A stretch of DNA of 64,000 nucleotides from assembly GCF_023109675.1 (NCBI RefSeq), contig NZ_JALDUR010000003.1, positions 62,001-126,000 of the forward strand, read 5' to 3'. Source of the DNA: Streptococcus parasanguinis. GTDB taxonomy: Bacteria; Bacillota; Bacilli; Lactobacillales; Streptococcaceae. The notes beneath the pieces were generated by a model that searched no databases, was not told the DNA's origin, and saw only the letters and a list, made by a program, of their open reading frames with translations. A program made the position numbers and the translations under genes. Positions 24,669-32,903 of the stretch are shown piece after piece (the stretch's first letter is position 1; each line of letters begins with the position of its first letter).

Positions 24669-26888
24669 ATGCCGAAAGAAGAGAATTTAACAGGGGACCA
24701 AGTCGTTGCCCTTACAAAAAAATATTTATCACCTGAAGATGTTGCTTTTGTGCAAAAGGCTTTGGTCTATGCGGTTGATTGCCATAATGGGCAATTCCGT
24801 CAGTCTGGCGAGCCTTATATCATCCACCCAATTCAAGTAGCAGGAATCCTTGCCAAGCTGAAACTGGATGCTGTGACGGTCGCCTGTGGCTTTTTGCATG
24901 ATGTCGTAGAAGATACGGATGCGACTTTAGATGATTTAGAGCGCGAATTTGGTCATGATGTGCGCGTGATTGTCGATGGGGTGACCAAGCTCGGGAAGGT
25001 CAAGTACAAGTCCCATGAAGAGCAGTTGGCGGAAAACCATCGCAAGATGCTCATGGCCATGTCTCAAGATATCCGTGTCATTTTGGTCAAATTGGCAGAC
25101 CGCTTGCATAATATGCGTACCCTCAAGCATTTGCGCAAGGATAAGCAAGAGCGCATTTCGCGTGAGACCATGGAGATCTATGCACCACTCGCCCACCGTC
25201 TCGGGATTTCCAGCGTCAAATGGGAACTTGAGGATTTGTCCTTCCGTTATCTGAATGAAGTCGAATTCTACAAGATTTCCCATATGATGAAGGAAAAACG
25301 TCGCGAGCGAGAAGAGTTGGTGGAAGAGGTTGTCCACAAGATTGAGACCTATGCTGGGGAACGCCATCTGCATGGAAAAATTTATGGTCGACCAAAGCAT
25401 ATCTATTCGATCTATCGCAAAATGCAGGATAAGAAGAAACGCTTTGATGAAATCTATGACTTGATTGCTATCCGCTGTATCCTGGATACCCCAAGCGATG
25501 TCTATGCCATGCTGGGTTACATCCATGAGCTCTGGAAGCCGATGCCGGGGCGTTTTAAGGACTATATTGCCAACCGGAAGGCCAATGGCTACCAGTCCAT
25601 CCATACGACTGTCTACGGCCCTAAAGGACCGATTGAATTCCAGATCCGAACCAAGGAAATGCATGAAGTCGCTGAGTACGGGGTTGCGGCTCACTGGGCT
25701 TACAAAAAAGGCATCAAAGGTCAAGTCAACAGTAAGGAATCTGCTATTGGGATGAACTGGATCAAGGAGATGATGGAACTCCAAGACCAGTCAGGCGATG
25801 CTAAGGAATTCGTGGAAAATGTAAAAGAAGACATCCTGGCAGAAGAGATTTACGTCTTCACTCCAGATGGAACTGTGCGCTCGCTTCCCAAAGATTCCGG
25901 ACCGATCGATTTTGCCTATGAAATCCACACCAAAGTTGGGGAAAAAGCGATTGGTGCTAAGGTCAATGGCCGGATGGTGCCCCTCAATACCAAACTTCGG
26001 ACGGGAGATCAGGTGGAGATTATCACCAATGCCAATTCCTTTGGTCCGAGTCGTGACTGGTTGACCCTTGTTAAAACTAGCAAGGCACGCAACAAGATCC
26101 GTCAATTCTTTAAAAATCAAGATAAGGAATTGTCTATTAACCGTGGCCGTGACCTCTTGATGGCCCAATTCCACGAGCATGACTTGGTAGCCAATAAGTT
26201 CATGGACAAAAAGCACATGGACAAAGTGCTACAAAAATCAAGCTATAAGACAGAAGAAGCCTTGTTTGCGGCGATTGGTTTTGGAGAGATTGGGGCTATT
26301 ACCATCTTTAACCGCTTGACGGAGGATGAACGCCGAGAAGAAGAGCGGGCTAAGGCACGCGCAGAAGCAGAAGAGCTAGTCAAAGGTGGCGAGGTCAAGG
26401 TTGAAAATAAAAAAGACACCCTCAAGGTCCGTCACGAAGGTGGCGTGGTCATCCAAGGTGCTTCTGGGCTCTTGATTCGGATTGCAAAGTGCTGTAACCC
26501 AGTTCCAGGTGATGAAATCGTCGGCTACATTACCAAAGGGCGCGGTGTTGCGATTCATCGTCGAGACTGTATGAACCTACGTGCCCAAGACAACTACGAG
26601 CAACGCTTGATTGATGTGGAGTGGGAAGATAACAACACGACCAAGGACTATATCGCTCACATCGATATTTACGGGCTCAACCGTGCAGGCCTTCTGAACG
26701 ACGTGCTCCAAGTCCTCTCCAATACAGCTAAGATGATCTCAACTGTTAATGCCCAACCAACCAAAGATATGAAATTTGCCAATATACACATTTCCTTTGG
26801 GATTCCAAACTTGTCTATGTTGACAACAGTTGTGGATAAGATTAAGAGTGTGCCGGAGGTGTACTCTGTTAAGCGTACCAACGGCTAA
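24669..26888 (+). CDS. relA: Bifunctional (p)ppGpp synthetase/hydrolase Rel (RelA/SpoT)
   Basis: A 739-residue full-length long RSH protein. N-terminal HD hydrolase (CGFLHDVVEDTDATLDDLE; KLADRLHNMRTL), synthetase domain (GRPKHIYSIYRKMQ; DLIAIRCIL; YQSIHTTVYGP), TGS domain (EIYVFTPDGTVRSLPKDSG), a zinc/helical region with RIAKCCNPVPGDEIVGYIT, and a C-terminal ACT domain (DIYGLNRAGLLNDVLQVLS). It makes and degrades the stringent-response alarmone. Both active sites look intact. It is followed by a tandem repeat rather than directly by dtd, which is its usual partner. Confidence 0.96.
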   Translation: MPKEENLTGDQVVALTKKYLSPEDVAFVQKALVYAVDCHNGQFRQSGEPYIIHPIQVAGILAKLKLDAVTVACGFLHDVVEDTDATLDDLEREFGHDVRVIVDGVTKLGKVKYKSHEEQLAENHRKMLMAMSQDIRVILVKLADRLHNMRTLKHLRKDKQERISRETMEIYAPLAHRLGISSVKWELEDLSFRYLNEVEFYKISHMMKEKRREREELVEEVVHKIETYAGERHLHGKIYGRPKHIYSIYRKMQDKKKRFDEIYDLIAIRCILDTPSDVYAMLGYIHELWKPMPGRFKDYIANRKANGYQSIHTTVYGPKGPIEFQIRTKEMHEVAEYGVAAHWAYKKGIKGQVNSKESAIGMNWIKEMMELQDQSGDAKEFVENVKEDILAEEIYVFTPDGTVRSLPKDSGPIDFAYEIHTKVGEKAIGAKVNGRMVPLNTKLRTGDQVEIITNANSFGPSRDWLTLVKTSKARNKIRQFFKNQDKELSINRGRDLLMAQFHEHDLVANKFMDKKHMDKVLQKSSYKTEEALFAAIGFGEIGAITIFNRLTEDERREEERAKARAEAEELVKGGEVKVENKKDTLKVRHEGGVVIQGASGLLIRIAKCCNPVPGDEIVGYITKGRGVAIHRRDCMNLRAQDNYEQRLIDVEWEDNNTTKDYIAHIDIYGLNRAGLLNDVLQVLSNTAKMISTVNAQPTKDMKFANIHISFGIPNLSMLTTVVDKIKSVPEVYSVKRTNG

Positions 26889-26893
26889 TCGGC

Positions 26894-27265
26894 TGCTCAG
26901 TTATCTTTTATTGCTTCGTTAGCTCGCCTCGCCGTACTTAAGTACTGTCTTTGTCTCGCTGCCTCGCACTAAAAGCAACTGAACAGCCTTTACTTTTCAG
27001 ATAGTATGCCTGCGTCTCACTGCCTTGTCTGATGTCGATTTTCTTTGAAGAAGCTAGGATGTGCTCAGAACTCTTTTATTGCTTCGTTAGCTCGCCTTGC
27101 CGTACTTCAGTACTGTCTTCGTCTCGCTGCCTCGCACTAAAAGCAACTGAACAGCCTTTGATTTTTAGATAATATACCTGCGTCTCACTGCCTTGTTTGA
27201 TGTCGATTTTCTTTGAAGAAGCTAGGATATGTTCAGAACTCTTTTATTGCTTGGTTAGCTCGTCG
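26894..27265 (+). repeat. Tandem 168-bp repeat (two units plus ~36 bp)
   Basis: Unit 1 (26894-27061) and unit 2 (27062-27229) keep an exact 168-bp period, and a third partial unit (27230-27265) starts with the same phase (TGTTCAGAACTCTTTTATTG). Each unit contains an imperfect inverted repeat with outer arms GGCTG-TCAGTT and AACTGA-CAGCC and a GTACTTAAGTAC-like centre. The two halves of a unit also resemble each other (CGTCTCGCTGCCTCG and CGTCTCACTGCCTTG). No ORF uses it. It separates relA and dtd. Confidence 0.8.
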
Positions 27266-27332
27266 TCTGTGGTTGACGTTCTTTCAAGGTTAGCAGTGAA
27301 TGCTCGATAGATTTATAAAATAGGATAATAAA

Positions 27333-27776
27333 ATGAAATTAGTGATTCAACGGGTTAAGAGTGCCTCAGTTTCCATTGATGGTCAAGTCTACAATGCGAT
27401 CCAGCAAGGCTTGTTGCTCCTAGTGGGAGTGGGGCCTGAGGATGACCAGAAGGATTTGGATTATGCGGTCCGCAAGGTATCGCAGATGCGGATTTTCTCA
27501 GATGAGGAAGATAAGATGAATCTTTCGGTCAAAGATATCCAAGGGGAAATCTTATCGATCTCTCAATTTACCCTCTTTGCGGATACCAAAAAAGGCAACC
27601 GTCCTGCTTTTACAGGGGCTGCCAAGCCAGATATGGCCAGTCAGTTATATGATGCCTTTAATGATCAATTAGAAAAAGAAGTCCCTGTCAAACGAGGGAT
27701 CTTTGGGGCCGATATGGCGATTGAATTGATCAATGATGGTCCAGTGACGATTTTGTTAGATACAAAAAATCCATAA
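27333..27776 (+). CDS. dtd: D-aminoacyl-tRNA deacylase
   Basis: A 147-residue Dtd with the start [19 protein letters not shown], the catalytic [15 protein letters not shown] motif and the [11 protein letters not shown] end carrying the cross-subunit Gly-Pro motif. It removes D-amino acids (and glycine) from mischarged tRNAs. Usually coupled to rel in Firmicutes; here 444 bases of repeat DNA intervene, so it may need its own promoter. Confidence 0.95.
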   Translation: MKLVIQRVKSASVSIDGQVYNAIQQGLLLLVGVGPEDDQKDLDYAVRKVSQMRIFSDEEDKMNLSVKDIQGEILSISQFTLFADTKKGNRPAFTGAAKPDMASQLYDAFNDQLEKEVPVKRGIFGADMAIELINDGPVTILLDTKNP

Positions 27777-27784
27777 GTAAGAAA

Positions 27785-27814
27785 ACATGCAGTCGGATTA
27801 GACTGCATGTTTTT
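27785..27814. terminator. Convergent terminator between dtd and scaR
   Basis: Perfect 10-bp stem ACATGCAGTC (27785-27794) / GACTGCATGT (27801-27810) with TTTT after it and AAAA before it, usable in both directions. The scaR stop codon lies inside the loop. Confidence 0.85.
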
Positions 27815-28451
27815 CAATATAGAGTTGTTGGGCGATCACTTGGTTGATAGAAATTTCTTGTCCATGGATGACTAAGTGATAGAGGCCTGTGTAGTCATCA
27901 TATCGTTGAAATGCGATAGTATCCCCAATCTGGAGATGGATCTGGTCTAAGAATTTTAACAATTCATAGGTGTCATGGACCCTTTGCAGAATATACAGAC
28001 CAGGTTGGGTCGCTTCGCTGAGACGGTCTTGGTAGGCTTCGACAAGTCTTTCGCCTTTCTTTGGAATTGTCCCACCGTGAGGGCAGGTCTTAGGAGTTCC
28101 AAGCATGTGATCCAGCTGGTCAATGAAATGTTCAGAAACGGTATGTTCGAGGACTTCTGCCTCTTCGTGGACTTCCTCGGTGGTATAGTCAAGGTTCTTC
28201 AGAAGGAATACTTCGATTAAGCGGTGCTTGCGGTAGAGATCAGAGACCAATTGCGAGCCTAGATCTGTTAGCAAATACCCATGGGTCTTGTCTTTCACCA
28301 AGAGACCCTCAGAGATCATGCGCTTAATCATCTCGGTCACAGCGGGTGGAGAGACCTGCATGCGACTGGCAATTTCTTTATTACTGATTTTTTCTACTTC
28401 TGTGCCAATTTCGTAAATGCACTTGAGGTAATCTTCTTTGTTTGGTGTCAT
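27798..28451 (-). CDS. scaR: DtxR/MntR-family manganese-dependent repressor (ScaR/SloR/PsaR type)
   Basis: 217 residues: N-terminal winged helix (MTPNKEDYLKCIYEIGTEVE; VSPPAVTEMIKRMISEGLL), a dimerisation/metal-binding domain with the usual E-H residues (HRLIEVFLLKNLDY, EEVHEEAEVLEH, CPHGGTIP) and a C-terminal FeoA/SH3-like domain. Orthologues (ScaR, SloR, FimR, PsaR) repress the Mn2+ ABC operon when manganese is plentiful. The target fimCBA operon lies 3-5 kb away with two matching operators at 32746-32814. Confidence 0.92.
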   Translation of the reverse strand: MTPNKEDYLKCIYEIGTEVEKISNKEIASRMQVSPPAVTEMIKRMISEGLLVKDKTHGYLLTDLGSQLVSDLYRKHRLIEVFLLKNLDYTTEEVHEEAEVLEHTVSEHFIDQLDHMLGTPKTCPHGGTIPKKGERLVEAYQDRLSEATQPGLYILQRVHDTYELLKFLDQIHLQIGDTIAFQRYDDYTGLYHLVIHGQEISINQVIAQQLYIEKHAV

Positions 28452-28523
28452 GCTTTCCTCTTTTCTTCGCTCACTTCTAGTATATCAAAAAAATCCTCAA
28501 AAACGCTAGTGGAGTAATGAGAA

Positions 28524-28552
28524 TTGTCTCAAGCTCCAAAAGATGGTAGTAT
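28524..28552 (+). promoter_or_regulatory. Promoter of the DUF3114-like gene
   Basis: -35 TTGTCT (28524-28529), 17-bp spacer, TGG-TAGTAT extended -10 (28547-28552), 24 bases before the start codon. Confidence 0.6.
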
Positions 28553-28575
28553 AGTAGCATAGAAAGGACGGCATT

Positions 28576-29601
28576 ATGAACAGACAGGACTTGGCGAGAC
28601 TAGGGTGGAGGGAGAATAGTTTAGCCTATTTAGAGAAATACTTGCAGGAATACAAAGATGTACAAGCCTACCAAGAACAATACCAGTCTGTCTTTTTCTT
28701 TGCCAGTCCTCTGTTTCAAAATATGTGGTTTCAAGAGATCAAAGATCTAACGGAAACGGCTGCCCAAGACTTGCTGAGGGGAGTCATGAAAATTCTTCTT
28801 ATGCCAAGTGACCTGTCCGGAACTTGTGAAGAAACAGCCTTTCTTCTGAGTAGGATGTCTCCAGATTGTCCGCCAGGTTCCGACTTTTGGAAGGCTTTTT
28901 CACGCGTCGTGCAGGTGGCCTTTGAAAAGGATCCCTTAGCAGATCAGTCAGGAGATCAGCTCTTGAAACGCCAGGTTCACCAGTTGCGCTACCTACTTTC
29001 AAGTTACCAAGCCCAGTGGATTCGGACGCATGAGGCCAGAGCTGGACAGACTGACGAGGAGGCCTTACAAGCTTACATACAAAAGGCTAGAGCGGTCACG
29101 GTGGATGCTTATGCGGCTGCCCGCCTTCACAATAAGGTCTCCCTAGGGCCAGATGGTCACCTTCATTATCCATCAGGGGCCTCCCAACAAGTCAATTTCA
29201 AGGTCTTGTTAAATTTCCATACGGAGTATATTCTCGATCAAGCCGGGCATTTTCTCAATGAAGTCGATCCAGTAGAAGTTTATGAAAATGGCATTGTCAA
29301 TGGGGCTAGTTTTAACTACGGGCTGGCTAGGGGACGGATCCATAAGGACTTAGATATTGACCCCGTCAAAGCTTGGGATCCAGCCTTTCGGAAGCAGGTC
29401 CTTTATCGTCAAGGTGTTCGCTATCTAGCCCCTAAAAATGATCGCAGTGTCGAAGGCTACTGGAGTCGAAAAGGAGTCTTTGCACAAGGAGGCAAGAGCT
29501 ACAAGCAACAAGTGGCACAGCGCGTGCGGAGTTTCCTCAGAGGCATCCCTCGCTTACGCTGGCGCGTCCTCCTACAGAATGGACTTCATCGGATTTTATA
29601 G
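28576..29601 (+). CDS. Hypothetical protein, resembles DUF3114 family
   Basis: 341 residues, soluble, no signal peptide. The N-terminal half is helical (YLEKYLQEYKDVQAYQEQY). The C-terminal half has the pattern I associate with DUF3114: NFHTEYILDQAGHFLNEVDP, NGIVNGASFNYG, DLDIDPVKAWDPAFRKQV and YWSRKGVFAQGGKSYKQQV. The basic C-terminal end (VRSFLRGIPRLRWRVLLQ) could touch nucleic acid or membrane. Function unknown. Single gene with its own promoter, ending in a terminator shared with tpx. Confidence 0.65.
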   Translation: MNRQDLARLGWRENSLAYLEKYLQEYKDVQAYQEQYQSVFFFASPLFQNMWFQEIKDLTETAAQDLLRGVMKILLMPSDLSGTCEETAFLLSRMSPDCPPGSDFWKAFSRVVQVAFEKDPLADQSGDQLLKRQVHQLRYLLSSYQAQWIRTHEARAGQTDEEALQAYIQKARAVTVDAYAAARLHNKVSLGPDGHLHYPSGASQQVNFKVLLNFHTEYILDQAGHFLNEVDPVEVYENGIVNGASFNYGLARGRIHKDLDIDPVKAWDPAFRKQVLYRQGVRYLAPKNDRSVEGYWSRKGVFAQGGKSYKQQVAQRVRSFLRGIPRLRWRVLLQNGLHRIL

Positions 29602-29607
29602 CAATGG

Positions 29608-29635
29608 AAAAGAGGTCGCAGACCTCTTTTTTCAT
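29608..29635. terminator. Convergent terminator before tpx
   Basis: Perfect 10-bp stem AAAAGAGGTC (29608-29617) / GACCTCTTTT (29621-29630) with T on both strands. It ends the gene from the left and tpx from the right. Confidence 0.85.
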
Positions 29636-30130
29636 TTATCCAAGCGCATTGACGGCTTCGATTGCAGCGTCGTAATTTGGTTCGCTGTTGATATTGTCTA
29701 GGTATTCAACGTAAGTAACCTTGTTATCCGCATCTAAGACCAAGACAGCGCGTGCGAGTAGGTGCCATTCATTGATCAAGAGGCCGTATGCTTCCCCGAA
29801 GGAATGGTCGTAGTAGTCTGAGAGCATGATGGCATTGTCGAGCCCTTCAGCAGCGCACCATTTACCTTGAGCAAAAGGAAGGTCGACAGAGACCGTCAAG
29901 ACGACAGTGTCTTCCATATCCGATAAGGTTTGATTGAAGTGACGTGTTTGCATCGAACAGATACCTGTGTCGATGGATGGGATAATGCTGAGGACTTTTT
30001 TCTTGCCAGCAAAATCAGCTAAAGATTTCTTCTCAAGAGCTGGAGTGATCAATGAAAAATCATGGGCCATTTCCCCTACTTGAAGTTGAGATCCGGTAAA
30101 GGTCACAGGGTTTCCTAAAAATGTTGCCAT
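29636..30130 (-). CDS. tpx: Thiol peroxidase Tpx
   Basis: A 164-residue atypical 2-Cys peroxiredoxin. Peroxidatic Cys in [12 protein letters not shown] and resolving Cys in GKWCAAEGL; catalytic Thr/Arg positions are kept (DTGIC; TRHFN). It reduces H2O2 and organic peroxides with thioredoxin. It lies directly downstream of fimA, as in S. parasanguinis and S. gordonii and like pneumococcal tpxD after psaA. Manganese uptake and peroxide defence are thus co-located in a H2O2-producing genus. Confidence 0.95.
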   Translation of the reverse strand: MATFLGNPVTFTGSQLQVGEMAHDFSLITPALEKKSLADFAGKKKVLSIIPSIDTGICSMQTRHFNQTLSDMEDTVVLTVSVDLPFAQGKWCAAEGLDNAIMLSDYYDHSFGEAYGLLINEWHLLARAVLVLDADNKVTYVEYLDNINSEPNYDAAIEAVNALG

Positions 30131-30208
30131 AAAAAGACTCCTTTTTTCTTTTCATTGTACATCAATGAAGGGGGAAGAGCTACTGATTTGTTTAGAAATC
30201 TGAATGGT

Positions 30209-31138
30209 CTACTGACTCAATCCTTCTGCGATCTTGTCTAAGTTCCACTTCATCATGCTGTAGTAGCTATCGCCCTTTTCTCCTTCTTTGGCAATAGAAT
30301 CAGTGAAGATCTTTGCATAGATCGGGATATTGGTATCCTTAGAGACAGTTTTCATAGGGCGTTCATCGACACTGGATTCGACAAAGAGGGCCGGTACCTT
30401 GGTTTGCCGGAGCTTTTCTACCAGCGTTTTGATTTGGTCAGGTGTGCCTTCTTCTTCCGTATTGATTTCCCAGATATAGGCAGATGGGACGCCGTAGGCT
30501 TTGGAGAAGTATTTGAAGCAGCCTTCGCTGGTTACAATCATCTTCTTATCTTCTGGGATATTGTTGAATTTTTGTTTGGCTTCTTGGTCGAGCTTGCTGA
30601 GTTTTTCAGTATAAGCAGCTAGATTTTTTTCGTAGAAGTCCTTGTTTTTGGGATCTTTTGCGATCAATTGTTTGGCAATGTTTTTAGCGTAGAGTATCCC
30701 GTTTTCGAGATTGAGCCAAGCGTGAGGGTCTTCTTTTCCAGCTTGGTTTTGGCCTTCCAAGTAGATGACGTCGACTCCGTCGCTAGCTGCGAAATAGTCT
30801 TTGTTTTCAACTTTATTGGCATTTTTGACCAATTTAGTAAACCAAGCATTGCCACCGGTTTCGAGGTTGATCCCGTTGTAGAAGATGAGGTCTGCTTGCG
30901 AAGTCTTTTTGACATCTTCTGGAAGCGGTTCGTATTCGTGAGGATCTTTGCCGACAGGAACGATACTGTGCAGATCGATCTTATCCTCAGCAATATTTTT
31001 AGTTATATCTGCAAGGATTGAATTGGTGGTGACCACTTTCAATTTACCAGAAGCTCCAGAAGAAGAGCCTTTGCTACAGGCCAACAGACCAAATAAGAGC
31101 GCCACAAAGAGGGCGAGGATAGAAGCGGTTTTTTTCAT
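30209..31138 (-). CDS. fimA: Manganese-binding lipoprotein FimA (PsaA/ScaA/SsaB family)
   Basis: 309 residues. A lipoprotein signal peptide ends at the lipobox LLAC, with Cys21 lipidated. Metal ligands are visible as His in DPHEYEP, His in DPHAWLN, Glu in [10 protein letters not shown] and Asp in KIFTDSI. It captures Mn2+ for the FimCB importer at the membrane. In S. parasanguinis FimA is also known as an adhesin and endocarditis virulence factor. The sequence looks very close to that protein from memory. Third gene of fimCBA, with tpx downstream. Confidence 0.95.
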   Translation of the reverse strand: MKKTASILALFVALLFGLLACSKGSSSGASGKLKVVTTNSILADITKNIAEDKIDLHSIVPVGKDPHEYEPLPEDVKKTSQADLIFYNGINLETGGNAWFTKLVKNANKVENKDYFAASDGVDVIYLEGQNQAGKEDPHAWLNLENGILYAKNIAKQLIAKDPKNKDFYEKNLAAYTEKLSKLDQEAKQKFNNIPEDKKMIVTSEGCFKYFSKAYGVPSAYIWEINTEEEGTPDQIKTLVEKLRQTKVPALFVESSVDERPMKTVSKDTNIPIYAKIFTDSIAKEGEKGDSYYSMMKWNLDKIAEGLSQ

Positions 31139-31149
31139 GTGTTTCTCCT

Positions 31150-31992
31150 TTAATGAGATGAAAGAGCGTGCTTATTCTTTCTCTGCTTAGGAGCGATAAA
31201 GAAGCTGATGAGAAAGAAGACAGCAGAAGTGAGGACAATACAAGACCCGACGGCGATGTTTAAGCTATAGCCAATAAAGAGTCCCAGGATGGATGCAAGA
31301 GCACCTAATCCGGATGAAAGGAGCATCATGGACCAGAGACTATTGGCATAGAGATAGGCCGTCGCAGCGGGTGTAATAAGCATGGCGACGATGAGAATGG
31401 TTCCGACACTCTGCATAGCAGTGACAGAAACCAAGGTCAAGAGCACCATAAGGAGGTAGTGATAGACCTTGACCCGGACGCCCATGGATTGAGCCAAAAT
31501 GGGATCAAAAGATGTGAGCAGTAAGGGTCGAAAGAGTAGGACAATCACCAGCAAGACCGCAGCACCGACACCGATGGTTATCCACATATCCTGGTCTTGG
31601 ACGGCCAAGATATTCCCAAAGAGGATGTGGAAAAGGTCGGTGGAACTTTTAGCGACTCCAATCAGGATGACTCCTAAGGCGAGGAAAGAAGAAAAGGTAA
31701 TCCCGATGGCAGTGTCACTCTTGATGATGGAGTTGCTCTTGATATAGGTGATAAGGACGGACGCCAGGAGGCCAAAGACAATGGCGCCGATAAAGAAATT
31801 GATGCCTAGGATAAAGGAGAGAGCCACACCAGGAAGAACTGCGTGAGAGATAGCGTCTCCCATGAGGGACATGCCTCGCAAAATGATGAAGCATCCAACG
31901 GCTCCAGCGACAATCCCGATGGCGATGGCTGTGATCAGGGCATTCTGTAAGAAGTGGAATTGCTGTAATCCATCGATAAATTCTGTAATCAT
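31150..31992 (-). CDS. fimB: Manganese ABC transporter permease FimB
   Basis: 280 residues, about nine hydrophobic segments, of the zinc/manganese ABC-3 permease family. Characteristic stretches are [34 protein letters not shown], and [20 protein letters not shown]. It forms the membrane channel for Mn2+ with FimC as motor. The start overlaps the fimC stop by 4 bases. Confidence 0.95.
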   Translation of the reverse strand: MITEFIDGLQQFHFLQNALITAIAIGIVAGAVGCFIILRGMSLMGDAISHAVLPGVALSFILGINFFIGAIVFGLLASVLITYIKSNSIIKSDTAIGITFSSFLALGVILIGVAKSSTDLFHILFGNILAVQDQDMWITIGVGAAVLLVIVLLFRPLLLTSFDPILAQSMGVRVKVYHYLLMVLLTLVSVTAMQSVGTILIVAMLITPAATAYLYANSLWSMMLLSSGLGALASILGLFIGYSLNIAVGSCIVLTSAVFFLISFFIAPKQRKNKHALSSH

Positions 31993-32711
31993 CCGACGCC
32001 ACCTCCTATAAAGAGTTCATGCCCATAGGCTGCATGCAAATTTTCCTTGGTAAAGGTTTCCTCTGTTTTCCCAAATGCAATCAGTTTGCGATGAAGGAGG
32101 AGGACCTGGTCGAAATAAGCTGGGACCTTGCTGAGGTCGTGATGGACGATCAGAATGGTCTTGCCTTCTTGTTTCAAGGTCTGGAGGGTCTGCATGATGA
32201 TGTCTTCGCTAACGGAGTCAATCCCTGCGAAGGGCTCATCCAAAAAGATGACATCTGCTTCTTGGACCAAGCAGCGGGCGATCAGGACCCGTTGGAATTG
32301 CCCTCCTGAAAGTTGGCCAATCTGGCGATCCGCTAGATCAAGAAGATTGACAAGCTTCATCGCATCTTCCACTTTTTGGAGATCTTCTTTGCTTTTTCTC
32401 TTGAAGATAGAAAGGTGGGGATAAAGACCCAGTGAGATGCACTCTCTCACCGTGATGGGAAAGTGGAAATCAATAGCGGATTTCTGTTCGACGTAGGCCA
32501 CCCGTTGAAGAACTTGGCTGAGATCTTTTTGATCGAGCTGGACCTTTCCCGCATGAGGGAGAAGTCCTAGCATGGCCTTGATTAGGGTTGATTTTCCAGC
32601 CCCATTGGGGCCAAGAATGCCTAGGATGGTTGGACCCTGGATGGTGAGGGAAAGATCCTCCAAGGCCAGTGTTTGCTGGTAAGCAACACTGAGATGTTCA
32701 ATTTGAATCAT
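31989..32711 (-). CDS. fimC: Manganese ABC transporter ATP-binding protein FimC
   Basis: 240 residues with Walker [10 protein letters not shown] (residues ~34-42), signature [15 protein letters not shown], Walker [13 protein letters not shown] and switch His in LIVHHDLSK. First gene of the operon, downstream of two operator/promoter copies. It energises Mn2+ uptake through FimB. Confidence 0.95.
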   Translation of the reverse strand: MIQIEHLSVAYQQTLALEDLSLTIQGPTILGILGPNGAGKSTLIKAMLGLLPHAGKVQLDQKDLSQVLQRVAYVEQKSAIDFHFPITVRECISLGLYPHLSIFKRKSKEDLQKVEDAMKLVNLLDLADRQIGQLSGGQFQRVLIARCLVQEADVIFLDEPFAGIDSVSEDIIMQTLQTLKQEGKTILIVHHDLSKVPAYFDQVLLLHRKLIAFGKTEETFTKENLHAAYGHELFIGGGVG

Positions 32712-32735
32712 GATTTTGCTCCTTTACCATTAATA

Positions 32736-32825
32736 TACATGAATAAAAAAATTAAGTCAAGTTAATTTTTAAAATAATTATACATGAATAAAAAGTTAAG
32801 TCAAGTTAATTTTTAAAATAATTCA
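32736..32825 (-). promoter_or_regulatory. Tandem-duplicated ScaR operator/promoter of fimCBA
   Basis: A 45-bp direct repeat (32736-32780 and 32781-32825). Each copy holds the inverted-repeat operator TTAACTTGACTTAA as seen on the minus strand, embedding a -35 TTGACT. Proximal promoter: -35 at 32760-32755, 17-bp spacer, -10 TATATT (32737-32732). Distal: -35 at 32804-32799, 16 bp, -10 TATAAT (32782-32777). The sequence matches the Mn-repressor box known upstream of psa/sca/fim operons. Confidence 0.85.
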
Positions 32826-32903
32826 ACTTAAATCTCTTGAAATCATTGAAAAAAGTTCCTATTTTTGATAAGGTTATTACAAAAGAATGAAAGCGAGAAG
32901 ATC

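Noticed and set aside
24936..25784. Long open frame antisense to relA (282 codons)
   Set aside because: It lies wholly inside the conserved rel gene, has no RBS and codes for no recognisable protein.
26894..27265. CRISPR array
   Set aside because: The repeats are 168 bp with no short repeat/spacer alternation and there are no cas genes. I found no CRISPR array in the window.
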